NCBI RefSeq assembly: GCF_002906155.1
Contig: NZ_MUJK01000008.1
Coordinates: 1 to 64,000 of the forward strand
From: Pseudomonas laurylsulfativorans
GTDB taxonomy: Bacteria > Pseudomonadota > Gammaproteobacteria > Pseudomonadales > Pseudomonadaceae
Length of the DNA: 64,000 bases
Direction of reading: 5' to 3'
This document shows positions 16,964 through 25,867 of this stretch, piece by piece. Within the stretch, counting starts at the first letter, position 1; each line of letters begins with the position of its first letter. A model generated the notes under the pieces. It saw nothing but the letters and a program-made list of their open reading frames with translations, was not told the DNA's origin and did not search any database. The translations under genes and the position numbers were made by a program.

Positions 16964-18874
16964 ATGATCAAACAGTCGTTGTTTGTACCGCTCGCAGGAT
17001 GCTTGCTCGCGATGGCATGCGCCCAGGCGAACGCCGCACCCAATCCTTATACAAACTTCGTGGTCTTCGGGGACAGCCTCAACGACGCCGGGACCTTTGC
17101 CGACACCGGTGGGCCTGCCGGGTCGACGCAGCGCTTTACCAACCGGACGGGGCCGGTGTATCTGGATGGCAGCGGCGAAGTCCGCTCGCTCAACTCCACA
17201 CAGATACTAGGTGGAAAACTGGGGTTCTCGGCGGACCAGACCGCCTCTTCATCTTCGGCGGTGCGTGCCAGCAACGGCCAGCCCGATGGTAACAACTGGG
17301 CCGTCGGCGGTTACCGCACCGACCAGATCCTGGATTCGATCACCAGTACTTCCGCCACCGGTGAACGCACCCGGGCCGGCTATCTTCCATCCAATAACTT
17401 TCGCGCCGACCCGAACGCCTTGTATTACCTGTCGGGTGGCGGTAACGACTTCCTGCAAGGTCGCGTCACCAGCTTGCCCCAGGCCAGTGCCGCCGCCGAC
17501 CGACTGGCCGACAGCGTGCAGACACTGCAAACCGCCGGCGCCAAGTACGTCATGGTCTGGTTGCTGCCCGATATCGGCTTTACCCCGGCGTTCAACGGCA
17601 CCCCGCTGCAAGCGTTCACGTCCCAACTCAGCGCCCAGTTCAACACTGAACTGGTAAGCCGACTGCAGAACATCAATGCCGAAGTCATCCCCCTCAACAT
17701 TCCGGTACTGCTCAAAGAGACGTTCGCCAACCCGGCGCAGTTTGGCCTGGCCACCGACCAGAACCTCATCGCCACCTGCTTCAGCGGCAACGGTTGCACC
17801 GAGAATGCCCGCTACGGCATCAACAGCGCCACGCCAGACCCGACCAAGCTGATCTACAACGACTCGGTGCACCCCACCGAAGCCGGACAGCGCCTGATTG
17901 CGGACTATGCGTATTCCCTGCTGGCGGCGCCGTGGGAGCTGACCTTGCTGCCGGAAATGGCCCAAGGCACCGTGCGTGCGCATCAGGATGAATTGCGCAA
18001 TCAGTGGCTGGCCGATTGGGAAAACTGGCAAGGCGTTGGCCAATGGCGAGCCATTGTTAGCGGCGGCGGACAGCATCAGGACTTTGACAGTCAGGACAGC
18101 GCCGCCAGTGCCGACGGCAACGGTGCCAACCTGAACATCGGTGGCAGTTACCGCCTCGATGATGCCTGGCGCGTCGGTTTGGCGGCCGGTTTCTATAACC
18201 AGAAACTCGAAGCCGGCAGCAACGACTCCGACTACAAACTCAACACTTACCTGGGCACGGTATTCGCCCAATACCAGCAAAACCGTGTATGGGCTGACGC
18301 GGCGTTGACGGCCGGGCATCTGGATTACGACAGCCTCAAGCGTAAATTCCAGTTGGGCGTCAACGAGCGCGGCGAAAAAGGCGATACCAGTGGCTATGTC
18401 GAGGCCTTCAGCGCTCGCCTGGGTTACGACATTGCCCAACAAGCCAGCAGCCCTTGGCATGTGTCGCCGTTTATCAGCGCTGATTTCTCCAAGGCGAAAG
18501 TCGACGGCTACTCGGAGGACGGCAACAATTCCACGGCGCTGACCTTTGCCGACCAGGAGGTTATTTCCCGACGCCTGGGTGCTGGCCTGCAGGGCAAATA
18601 CCAGATCACCCCGCAAACCCAGGTGTTCGGCGAAGCGGCAATCGAGCGTGAGTACAACGACGATACCCAGGACGTGGGCATCAACCTCAACACCTTGCCG
18701 AACAACCAGTTCACGCTGGAAGGCTACACCCCGCAAAGCCACTTGCAACGTGTGAACCTGGGGGTGAGCCACAACCTCACCCGCGACCTGGCATTGCGCG
18801 CCAGCTACAACATTCGCAAGGACGACGACTTCACCCAACAGGGCATCAACGTAGGGATTGCGCTGGACTTCTGA
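16964..18874 (+). CDS. estA: Autotransporter esterase EstA (GDSL lipase)
   Basis: Outer-membrane-anchored esterase (636 residues) with the catalytic domain displayed outside; in P. aeruginosa EstA affects rhamnolipid production and motility. A signal peptide (about 1-24, ending AQANA) precedes a GDSL passenger domain: GDSL at 36-39 with S38 as nucleophile, and the D300xxH303 pair completing the triad. Residues from about 380 form the autotransporter beta-barrel ending in aromatic ...GIALDF. ATG at 16964 is preferred to a TTG two codons earlier. It stands between trpG and trpE on the opposite strand and has its own terminator. Confidence 0.95.
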   Translation: MIKQSLFVPLAGCLLAMACAQANAAPNPYTNFVVFGDSLNDAGTFADTGGPAGSTQRFTNRTGPVYLDGSGEVRSLNSTQILGGKLGFSADQTASSSSAVRASNGQPDGNNWAVGGYRTDQILDSITSTSATGERTRAGYLPSNNFRADPNALYYLSGGGNDFLQGRVTSLPQASAAADRLADSVQTLQTAGAKYVMVWLLPDIGFTPAFNGTPLQAFTSQLSAQFNTELVSRLQNINAEVIPLNIPVLLKETFANPAQFGLATDQNLIATCFSGNGCTENARYGINSATPDPTKLIYNDSVHPTEAGQRLIADYAYSLLAAPWELTLLPEMAQGTVRAHQDELRNQWLADWENWQGVGQWRAIVSGGGQHQDFDSQDSAASADGNGANLNIGGSYRLDDAWRVGLAAGFYNQKLEAGSNDSDYKLNTYLGTVFAQYQQNRVWADAALTAGHLDYDSLKRKFQLGVNERGEKGDTSGYVEAFSARLGYDIAQQASSPWHVSPFISADFSKAKVDGYSEDGNNSTALTFADQEVISRRLGAGLQGKYQITPQTQVFGEAAIEREYNDDTQDVGINLNTLPNNQFTLEGYTPQSHLQRVNLGVSHNLTRDLALRASYNIRKDDDFTQQGINVGIALDF

Positions 18875-18886
18875 TGTGCAGGCAAT

Positions 18887-18922
18887 AAAAAACGCGGCGC
18901 CCTCACAGGCGCCGCGTTTTTT
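18887..18922 (+). terminator. Rho-independent terminator of estA
   Basis: The stem AAAACGCGGCGCC (18889-18901) / GGCGCCGCGTTTT (18908-18920) has a 6-nt loop and a T7 tract, 12 bp after the estA stop. Confidence 0.9.
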
Positions 18923-18939
18923 TATGGTGAATACTTATT

Positions 18940-19091
18940 GTGGCGAGGGGGCTTGCCCCCGTTGGGTTGCGAAGCGGCCCCCAGCATTCCTTCAGGCTTA
19001 TCTAATTGCCGGAGTTTGCGACTGCTGCGCAGCCGAACGGGGCGATGCGGCGATCCGACAAGCCCCCTCGCCACAAAAGCTCGCTCCTACA
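18940..19091. repeat. REP pair between estA and trpE
   Basis: The left arm is GTGGCGAGGGGGCTTGCCCCC (18940) and the right arm is AGCCCCCTCGCCAC (about 19061-19073), the 'GTGGCGAGGGGG' REP type. A fragment of the other type (CTCGCTCCTACAAG) is joined directly at 19080-19092, so two REP families meet here. Confidence 0.75.
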
Positions 19092-19106
19092 AGGTTTTGC
19101 GTGAAA

Positions 19107-20588
19107 TCAGGCGTCCGGGGTTTGTTCGGCCAAGGCAACAGCGCGGAACATCGCGCGGCGCTTGTTCAGGGTTTCTTCCCATTCCAGTGCCGGTACCGAG
19201 TCGGCGACAATGCCGCCACCGGCCTGCACGTGCAGCTCACCGTTCTTGATCACCGCCGTGCGGATCGCAATGGCGGTGTCCATGTTGCCGTTCCAGGCGA
19301 AGTAACCGACCGCACCGCCGTAGACGCCACGCTTGACCGGCTCCAGCTCGTCGATGATTTCCATCGCGCGAATCTTGGGTGCGCCGGACAAGGTGCCCGC
19401 CGGCAGAATCGCTCGCAGTGCGTCCATTGCCGTTAGTCCGGCTTTCAGTTGCCCGGTGACGTTGGACACAATGTGCATCACGTTGGAATAGCGCTCGATC
19501 ACCATCTTCTCGGTGAGTTTCACCGAACCGATTTCCGATACCCGCCCAGTATCGTTGCGACCGAGGTCGATCAGCATCAAGTGCTCGGCGATTTCCTTGT
19601 CGTCCGACAGCAAGTCCTTTTCCAGCGCCAGATCAGCCTCTTCGTTGGCGCCCCGAGGACGGGTGCCGGCAATCGGGCGCACGGTGATCAGGTTGTCTTC
19701 GACCCGCACCAGCACTTCCGGCGAACTGCCGACAACGTGGAAATCACCGAAGTTGAAGAAATACATGTAAGGCGTCGGGTTGAAGCAGCGCAGCGCGCGG
19801 TACAGATCGATCGGCGCAGCCTTGAAGTCGATCGACATGCGCTGGGACGGCACGACCTGCATGCAGTCACCGGCCAGGATGTACTCCTTGATCGTGTCGA
19901 CGGCTTTTTCGTAATCGCCCTGGGTGAAGCTGGAGCGAAACACCGGGTCAGCCGATTGTTGCTTGCTGAAGTCCAGGCCACGACGCGGGGTGATCGGCTG
20001 GCGCAGCTTTTCCAGCAGTTCTTCCAGGCGGGCGCGACCTTGCTCGAAAGCGTCTTCCTGAGCCGGGTCGGCCAGGACGATGGCGTGCATCTTGCCGGCA
20101 AGGTTGTCGAACACCACCACGGCGTCAGAGACCATCAGCAGAATATCCGGCACACCCAGCGGATCAGGGTTCGGGCATTTGCCCAGACGCTTTTCCACAT
20201 AACGCACGCAGTCATAACCGAAGTAACCCACCAGGCCACCGTTGAAACGCGGCAGGCCGGCAATGGTTGGCACGTTGTAGCGAGCCTTGAAAGCTTCGAC
20301 GAAGGCCAGTGGGTCTTCCACGTCGTGGCTTTCGGTCTCGACGCCATCGACGGTCACGCTGACGTGATGGTCGTGAACCCGCAGCACGGTGCGGCACGGC
20401 AGGCCGATGATCGAGTAACGGCCCCACTTCTCGCCGCCCTGTACGGACTCCAGCAAGTAGGAATTGGGCTCGTCAGCCAGTTTCAGGTAGATCGACAGCG
20501 GCGTGTCGAAGTCGGCCAGGGTTTCGCAGGCAAGTGGAATGCGGTTGTAGCCGGCAGCGGCCAAACGCAGGAATTCTTCGCGGATCAT
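19107..20588 (-). CDS. trpE: Anthranilate synthase component I
   Basis: Forms anthranilate from chorismate, using ammonia from TrpG, and is feedback-inhibited by tryptophan. The 493-residue protein has the N-terminal regulatory LLES motif (SYLLESVQGGEKWGRYS) and the chorismate-binding core (RPIAGTRPRG, DLGRNDTGRVS, GTLSGAPKIRAMEIIDELE, GGGIVADS). It lies 70 bp after gph. The end of gph and this gap hold Trp codons and a small hairpin that may attenuate trpE. Confidence 0.97.
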   Translation of the reverse strand: MIREEFLRLAAAGYNRIPLACETLADFDTPLSIYLKLADEPNSYLLESVQGGEKWGRYSIIGLPCRTVLRVHDHHVSVTVDGVETESHDVEDPLAFVEAFKARYNVPTIAGLPRFNGGLVGYFGYDCVRYVEKRLGKCPNPDPLGVPDILLMVSDAVVVFDNLAGKMHAIVLADPAQEDAFEQGRARLEELLEKLRQPITPRRGLDFSKQQSADPVFRSSFTQGDYEKAVDTIKEYILAGDCMQVVPSQRMSIDFKAAPIDLYRALRCFNPTPYMYFFNFGDFHVVGSSPEVLVRVEDNLITVRPIAGTRPRGANEEADLALEKDLLSDDKEIAEHLMLIDLGRNDTGRVSEIGSVKLTEKMVIERYSNVMHIVSNVTGQLKAGLTAMDALRAILPAGTLSGAPKIRAMEIIDELEPVKRGVYGGAVGYFAWNGNMDTAIAIRTAVIKNGELHVQAGGGIVADSVPALEWEETLNKRRAMFRAVALAEQTPDA

Positions 20589-20598
20589 GAGGTGCCTC

Positions 20599-20703
20599 GT
20601 GGCTTGAGGGTCGAACGGTCAGGTATGCAAACGCGCCGGATAACCGGCCAGGATCAAGTCAGGCGCGCCAACGCCAGCGGGCCAGGGCCTTGATGACTTT
20701 CAT
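20599..20703 (-). promoter_or_regulatory. Candidate trpE attenuator overlapping the 3' end of gph
   Basis: The final 14 codons of gph (from an in-frame ATG at 20703) read MKVIKALARWRWRA, with TGG CGT TGG next to the stop. The following spacer contains GCCGG-TTAT-CCGGC, a compact hairpin followed by GCGTTT. The CGCGCC of the Trp-codon segment can pair instead with GGCGCG of the hairpin's right side, giving two mutually exclusive structures. A close copy stands before trpG. Known: trpE is attenuated in P. putida. Inferred: this overlap is the leader. Confidence 0.55.
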
Positions 20704-21477
20704 CCAGAGTTTGCGAGTGACCACCACGATGGCGTTTCCAGAAGGGGGTTTGACAGCGTCGGCCAACGTTATCTCAGCGGCCGGATCCAGGCAACCGGGA
20801 ATTAGTTTGCGCAAGTCGTCGATCACCAGCGCCGGCGACTCTTCGGCAATCGGCCGGCCGTGGTTATAGCCGTAGCTCAGACCCACGCACTTGACCCCCG
20901 CCGCTTTCGCCGCCAGCACATCGCTGCGCGAGTCACCAACGAACAACGACTGCGAAGCCGGAATGTTGGCCATCTTCATCACGAAAAACAGCGCCGCCGG
21001 ATCGGGTTTTTTCTGTGGCAGGGTGTCGCCGCCGATGATCCAGCGGAAATAGCGGCCGATCTTCATCTGATCCAGCAGCGGTGCAACGAAACGCTCCGGC
21101 TTGTTGGTGATCAGGGCCATCTCGACACCCTGCTTCTTCAGCCATCTGAGGGTGTCGCGCACGCCGGGGTAAACCACAGTCAACTCATGGCTTTCGCCAT
21201 AAGCCTGCATGAAATACTCCAACGCCCGCTCGGCCTCGGCCTCATCGACCGCCGAATGATCAATAGCGCCGGCCAGAGCGCGGCGCACCAACACCGGCGC
21301 GCCATTGCCGACCCATTCGCGCACCGCTTCCAGTCCGGCGGGTTGGCGACCGAGTTTGAGCAGCATCTTGTCCACAGCCACTGCCAGGTCCGGGACCGAA
21401 TCGATCAATGTGCCGTCCAGATCGAACATCACCAGCCGCGGCAGTTGCCCCGGGAACAGCTGCTCAAAGCCACTCAT
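20659..21477 (-). CDS. gph: Phosphoglycolate phosphatase
   Basis: HAD-superfamily phosphatase that removes 2-phosphoglycolate made during DNA repair. The 272-residue protein has motif I MFDLDGTLIDS (D19, D21), motif II ITNKPE, and motif III/IV VGDSRSDVLAA. The last roughly 30 residues (ending VIKALARWRWRA) lie beyond the phosphatase fold and are nearly duplicated before trpG, so they may be kept for regulating trpE. Its start overlaps the rpe stop by 4 bp; order is rpe-gph-trpE. Confidence 0.93.
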   Translation of the reverse strand: MSGFEQLFPGQLPRLVMFDLDGTLIDSVPDLAVAVDKMLLKLGRQPAGLEAVREWVGNGAPVLVRRALAGAIDHSAVDEAEAERALEYFMQAYGESHELTVVYPGVRDTLRWLKKQGVEMALITNKPERFVAPLLDQMKIGRYFRWIIGGDTLPQKKPDPAALFFVMKMANIPASQSLFVGDSRSDVLAAKAAGVKCVGLSYGYNHGRPIAEESPALVIDDLRKLIPGCLDPAAEITLADAVKPPSGNAIVVVTRKLWMKVIKALARWRWRA

Positions 21478-22148
21478 GGGCGAGCCAGCGCCAGTTCGGA
21501 ACGCATCTTGTCGATGACTTCCTGATAGTTCGGCGCATTGAAGATGGCCGAGCCGGCGACGAAGGTGTCAGCACCGGCCGCAGCGATTTCGCGAATGTTG
21601 TTCACGTTCACGCCGCCGTCGATTTCCAGGCGAATATCGCGGCCCGAAGCATCGATCAGCGCCCGCGCCTCACGCAGTTTGTCGAGGGTTCCGGGGATGA
21701 ATTTCTGCCCGCCGAAGCCCGGGTTGACGCTCATCAGCAGGATCATGTCGACTTTGTCCATCACGTACTTGAGCACGTCCAGCGGGGTCGCCGGGTTGAA
21801 CACCAGGCCCGACTTGCAGCCGCCTTCGCGGATCAGTTGCAGGGAGCGATCGACATGCTGCGTGGCTTCCGGGTGGAAGGTGATGTAGGTCGCCCCGGCT
21901 TCGATGAAGTCACCGACGATGCGGTCCACCGGGCTGACCATCAGGTGCGCGTCGATCGGCGCGGTCACGCCGTACTTGCGCAGTGCCGCGCAGACCATCG
22001 GGCCGATGGTCAGGTTCGGTACGTAATGGTTGTCCATGACATCGAAATGCACGAAGTCGGCGCCGGCGGCCAGGACGTTGTCCACTTCTTCACCCAGGCG
22101 GGCGAAGTCGGCGGAGAGAATCGACGGAGCAATTACGAAGGGCTGCAT
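21474..22148 (-). CDS. rpe: Ribulose-phosphate 3-epimerase
   Basis: TIM-barrel epimerase of the pentose phosphate pathway (ribulose-5-P to xylulose-5-P). The 224 residues show PSILSADFARLGEEV at the start, HFDVMDNHYVPNLTIGP with the metal-binding His/Asp, HLMVSPVD, MSVNPGFGGQ and EIDGGV. The start at 22148 begins the conserved MQPFVIAPSILS; the upstream extension is not conserved. It overlaps gph by 4 bp. Confidence 0.96.
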   Translation of the reverse strand: MQPFVIAPSILSADFARLGEEVDNVLAAGADFVHFDVMDNHYVPNLTIGPMVCAALRKYGVTAPIDAHLMVSPVDRIVGDFIEAGATYITFHPEATQHVDRSLQLIREGGCKSGLVFNPATPLDVLKYVMDKVDMILLMSVNPGFGGQKFIPGTLDKLREARALIDASGRDIRLEIDGGVNVNNIREIAAAGADTFVAGSAIFNAPNYQEVIDKMRSELALARP

Positions 22149-22228
22149 GACGCACCTTTTCTGAGCAGAATCACGATGGCGCGCATTGTATACCTCATGC
22201 TTTGACGCGCGCACCGTGAGCGCGATGA

Positions 22229-23377
22229 TCAGTAGGCAGCGCGGTAGATCTTCTCGATATCAATCGCGCTCAATTTGCGTGGATTGTTGCGCATCAAGCG
22301 TTCAATGCCCGCGGCTTCCACTGCCATGGCGGGGATGGCATCTTCGGGAACCCCAAAACTGCGCAGGCCCTGAGGGATTTCCACGGCCGCACACAACGCG
22401 GTCATGGCCTGCACGGCCTTGTCGGCCGCCTCATTGGCACTCAGATGAGCGGTCTTCACCCCCATCGCTTCGGCAATATCCTGCATGCGTTCAATGCAGG
22501 CCATCTTGTTCCAGGTCATGACATAGGGCAGTAGCAAGGCATTGCTGACACCGTGGGCAATGTTGAAACGCCCACCCAGCGGATACGCCAGCGCATGCAC
22601 CGCGCCGACCCCGGCATTGCCGAACGCCATGCCGGCCATCAGGCTGGCGGTGGCCATGTCTTCCCGGGCTTGCAGGTTCGACGGGTTGGCGTAGGCCTTG
22701 GGCAGCGCCTTGGCGATCAGCTTGATGGCGCCGATGGCCAGTGAATCGGTAATCGGCGAGGCGTTGACCGACAGATAGGACTCGATGGCATGCACCAGCG
22801 CATCGACACCGCTGGCCGCCGTGACGCTGCGCGGGCAGGTCAGGGTCATTTGCGGACTGACCAGCGCCACGTCCGGCAACAGGTAGTCGCTGACAATGCC
22901 CTTCTTCAGTTGTGCGACCTTGTCGGAAAGGATGGCGACATTGGTCACTTCCGAGCCGGTGCCGGCCGTGGTCGGAATGGCAATCAGCGGCGGGCCTTTG
23001 CGCGGCACCTGATCGATACCGAACAGATCCTCCAGCGCGCCGTGGTACCCGGCGTAGGCCGCCACGCTTTTGGCGATGTCGATGGCACTGCCGCCGCCCA
23101 GACCAATCAAGCCATCGTGCCCGCCTTCTCGGTAGACCCGCATGCAGTCTTCAACGATGGCGATTTCCGGGTCCGGCAGTACCCGGTCGAAAATCTCGTA
23201 ACTGCGTTCGCCCAACTGCACCAGCGCCAGCTCCACCGTGCCGGACTTGACCAGGGCGGCGTCGGTGACGATCAGTGGGTTATCGATGTCCAGACGCGTC
23301 AGTTCGGCAGACAGTTGCTCGATGGCACCTGCGCCGGTGATCAGTTTGTGAGCGATTTTGAAAGAGGAAAGACTCAT
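22229..23377 (-). CDS. Iron-containing alcohol dehydrogenase
   Basis: NAD(P)-dependent group III (Fe-ADH) oxidoreductase, 382 residues, cytoplasmic. The nucleotide loop GGGS lies at 94-97, and the four metal ligands D192, H196, H261 and H275 (GVDALVHAIES, GAVHALAYPLGG, FNIAHG) are all present. The substrate is unknown; the family includes ethanol, butanol, lactaldehyde and 4-hydroxybutyrate dehydrogenases. It lies downstream of the Agt-type transporter but is separated by a REPIN, so it is perhaps a separate unit. Confidence 0.88.
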   Translation of the reverse strand: MSLSSFKIAHKLITGAGAIEQLSAELTRLDIDNPLIVTDAALVKSGTVELALVQLGERSYEIFDRVLPDPEIAIVEDCMRVYREGGHDGLIGLGGGSAIDIAKSVAAYAGYHGALEDLFGIDQVPRKGPPLIAIPTTAGTGSEVTNVAILSDKVAQLKKGIVSDYLLPDVALVSPQMTLTCPRSVTAASGVDALVHAIESYLSVNASPITDSLAIGAIKLIAKALPKAYANPSNLQAREDMATASLMAGMAFGNAGVGAVHALAYPLGGRFNIAHGVSNALLLPYVMTWNKMACIERMQDIAEAMGVKTAHLSANEAADKAVQAMTALCAAVEIPQGLRSFGVPEDAIPAMAVEAAGIERLMRNNPRKLSAIDIEKIYRAAY

Positions 23378-23489
23378 GTGCGCAGCCTCTTATAGGTAGG
23401 GGAGCTGGGCACAATAGTAGCTGGGGATTGCGGGTTGTCTGCCATTCAGGCCATGAATGACCGGCGCTGCCGAAAACCAGCAAAAACAC

Positions 23490-23593
23490 CTGTAGGAGCG
23501 AGCTTGCTCGCGAAGAACCAGAGAACGCCGCGGGGTTTCAGGTTTCCCGCGTTATCGTTTACGTTCATCGCGAGCAGGCTCGCTCCTACAGGG
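23490..23593. repeat. REPIN between agtD and the Fe-ADH gene
   Basis: Left arm TGTAGGAGCGAGCTTGCTCGCG, right arm CGCGAGCAGGCTCGCTCCTACA, about 60 nt between. The spacer ends GCGTTATCGTTTACGTTCAT, nearly shared with the REPIN at 61.3 kb. Confidence 0.9.
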
Positions 23594-23600
23594 GATCGGA

Positions 23601-24425
23601 TCAGACCTGAGCAGTACGCAGTTTCTCGCTACGCCCGCGCAGCCATTCCAGGGTCAGCAACAGAATCACCGAGAAGGCAATCAGCAGCGTCGCGGCGGCG
23701 GCGATGGTCGGGCTGAGGTTTTCGCGGATGCCGCTGAACATTTGCCGTGGCAGGGTCGCCTGCTCGGGACCTGCGAGGAACAGCGTCACCACCACCTCAT
23801 CGAACGAGGTCGCGAAGGCAAACAGCGCCCCCGAGATCACGCCCGGGGCGATCAGTGGCAAAGTCACCCGGCGGAACGTAGTCAGCGGCGAAGCGCCCAG
23901 ACTCGCAGCGGCCCGCACCAGATTGTGGTTGAACCCCTGCAAGGTCGCCGACACGGTAATGATCACGAACGGCACACCCAGCACCGCATGCACCACGATC
24001 AACGAGAAGAAGCTGTTACCCAACCCCAGCGGTGCGAAGAACAGGTAACTGGCCACACCGATGATCACCACCGGCACCACCATCGGCGAAATCACCAGCG
24101 CCATCACCAATGCCTTGCCGGGGAAGTCGCCGCGAGTCAGGCCAATGGCCGCCAACGTACCGAACACCATCGCCAGCACCGTGGCCGCCGGGGCGACGAT
24201 GATGCTGTTCTTCAGGGCGCGCATCCATTCCGCCGAGGCGAAGAAATCGTGATACCACTGCAGCGAGAAGCCCTGCAGCGGGTACACCAGGAAGCTGCCG
24301 GAGTTGAACGACAGCGGAATGATCACCAATACCGGCAGGATCAGGAACAACAAAATCAAGCCGCAGAGAATCCGCAAGCTGTAGAACCACACCCGTTCGA
24401 TGGGCGACATATAAGGACTCAGCAT
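23601..24425 (-). CDS. agtD: ABC transporter permease (AgtD/PotC type)
   Basis: Inner-membrane permease of a polyamine/omega-amino-acid importer. The 274 residues carry about six transmembrane segments and the EAA cytoplasmic loop (RAAASLGASPLTTFRRVTLPLIAPG) that contacts the ATPase. It is the last gene of the four-gene transporter, 12 bp after agtC. The assignment to AgtD, whose P. aeruginosa homolog imports 4-aminobutyrate and 5-aminovalerate, rests on gene order and the adjacent agtSR; substrate is inferred. Confidence 0.85.
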   Translation of the reverse strand: MLSPYMSPIERVWFYSLRILCGLILLFLILPVLVIIPLSFNSGSFLVYPLQGFSLQWYHDFFASAEWMRALKNSIIVAPAATVLAMVFGTLAAIGLTRGDFPGKALVMALVISPMVVPVVIIGVASYLFFAPLGLGNSFFSLIVVHAVLGVPFVIITVSATLQGFNHNLVRAAASLGASPLTTFRRVTLPLIAPGVISGALFAFATSFDEVVVTLFLAGPEQATLPRQMFSGIRENLSPTIAAAATLLIAFSVILLLTLEWLRGRSEKLRTAQV

Positions 24426-24437
24426 TTCGTTCTCCCC

Positions 24438-25685
24438 TTAGCTCAGGCGCAGGCGGCTCGCGCCCACCAGCCAGCTGTAAATCAGATAAAGCACGACCGT
24501 CGCGAGCAACAGCAGCCCACCGAGTGCGGTCGCCATGCCCCAGTTGATGCTGGTGTTGGTGTAGAAGGCGACGAAGTAGCTGACCATCTGATCGTTCGGG
24601 CTACCCAGCAAGGCCGGGGTGATGTAGTAGCCGATGGCGAGAATGAACACCAACAGGCAACCGGCGCCGACACCGGCATAGGTCTGCGGGAAGTACACCC
24701 GCCAGAAGCTGGCGAACGGATGGCAGCCGAGGGAAATCGCGGCGCGCATGTAGGTTGGCGAGATGCCTTTCATCACGCTGTAGATCGGCAGGATCATGAA
24801 CGGCAGCAGGATGTGCACCATGGAGATGTAGACACCGACGCGGTTGAACACCAGCTCGATCGGCTTATCGATGATGCCCATGGCCATCAGGCCGCTATTG
24901 ATCAAGCCACCCGATTGCAGCAACACGATCCACGCCGCGACCCGCACCAGGATCGAGGTCCAGAACGGCAACAGCACCAGAATCATCAGCAGGTTGCTCT
25001 GCCGCGATGGCAGGTTGGCCAGCAGGTAAGCCAGGGGATACGCCAGCACCAGGCAGATCACGGTGATGATCAGGCCCATCCAGAAGGTGCGAGCGAAGAT
25101 GTCGAGGTAGATCGCCTGATCCGGGGTGGCCGGGGCGATTTCGCCGAGGTCGTCGATGCGATGATCGACGGCCGCCAGCAGGTAATACGGGGTGATGCTA
25201 CTGGTGTTGCGGCGCACCGCTTGCCAGTAGGCCGGATCGCCCCAGCGCTCATCGAGACCTTCCAGCGCTTCTTTATAAGAGGTCGGCTCAGTAGCCAGCG
25301 GCAAGGCACGGGCCGTTTTGGTCAGCAGGCTGCGGTAGCCGGCCAGTTCCATGTTCAGGCGTTTGGACAAATCGCCCAGGGTCTGATTCTTGCGAGCCTC
25401 GGCGAGGTCTTCGGCCGCTGCTTTGTAAACCGGTTCAGCGGGCAGGCCACGGCCGTCCCAACTGGCGATGGCCGTCACGGTGCGCGGCATGCCGCCAACC
25501 ACTTCCGGGTTGCCAACGCTTTTATAGAGCAGCGCCACGATCGGCACCAGGAACACCAGCAACAGAAACAGCACCAGCGGCGCGATCAACGCCTGAGCCT
25601 TCCAGCGGTTGACCCGCTCGGCGTGCTTGAGCCGCTGCTTCAAGGTGGGGCTGGTGCCCTCGTTCAGGGGAACGGCGATAGCCAT
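24438..25685 (-). CDS. agtC: ABC transporter permease with large periplasmic loop (AgtC/PotB type)
   Basis: The 415 residues exceed a typical PotB (about 285) because TM1 (about 33-55) and TM2 (about 201-220) are separated by some 145 residues rich in charged helices, placed on the periplasmic side by topology. The remaining segments and the EAA loop (RAAISLGCHPFASFWRVYFPQTYAG) are normal. Start at 25685 follows GGAG seven bases upstream. It is separated from agtB by a REPIN at 25.76-25.85 kb, which may set different mRNA levels for the binding protein and the permeases. Confidence 0.87.
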   Translation of the reverse strand: MAIAVPLNEGTSPTLKQRLKHAERVNRWKAQALIAPLVLFLLLVFLVPIVALLYKSVGNPEVVGGMPRTVTAIASWDGRGLPAEPVYKAAAEDLAEARKNQTLGDLSKRLNMELAGYRSLLTKTARALPLATEPTSYKEALEGLDERWGDPAYWQAVRRNTSSITPYYLLAAVDHRIDDLGEIAPATPDQAIYLDIFARTFWMGLIITVICLVLAYPLAYLLANLPSRQSNLLMILVLLPFWTSILVRVAAWIVLLQSGGLINSGLMAMGIIDKPIELVFNRVGVYISMVHILLPFMILPIYSVMKGISPTYMRAAISLGCHPFASFWRVYFPQTYAGVGAGCLLVFILAIGYYITPALLGSPNDQMVSYFVAFYTNTSINWGMATALGGLLLLATVVLYLIYSWLVGASRLRLS

Positions 25686-25754
25686 GACGTACTCCGGGAA
25701 TCTTTGATCGTTACAGAGGCGGCGAACCGCCCCTGTTGTGTTGAAACACCGCAA

Positions 25755-25846
25755 CCTGTGGGAGCGAGCTTGCTCGCGATGAGGCCATCACATTCAGCAT
25801 CTATGTTGATTGACCCACCGCTTTCGCGAGCAAGCTCGCTCCTACA
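25755..25846. repeat. REPIN between agtB and agtC
   Basis: The left arm is TGTGGGAGCGAGCTTGCTCGCG and the right arm is CGCGAGCAAGCTCGCTCCTACA. It lies within the transporter gene cluster, where a stable stem may protect the upstream agtB message from 3' decay, as REP elements can. Confidence 0.9.
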
Positions 25847-25867
25847 GCGTAAGCCCGCGGTGCGGTC

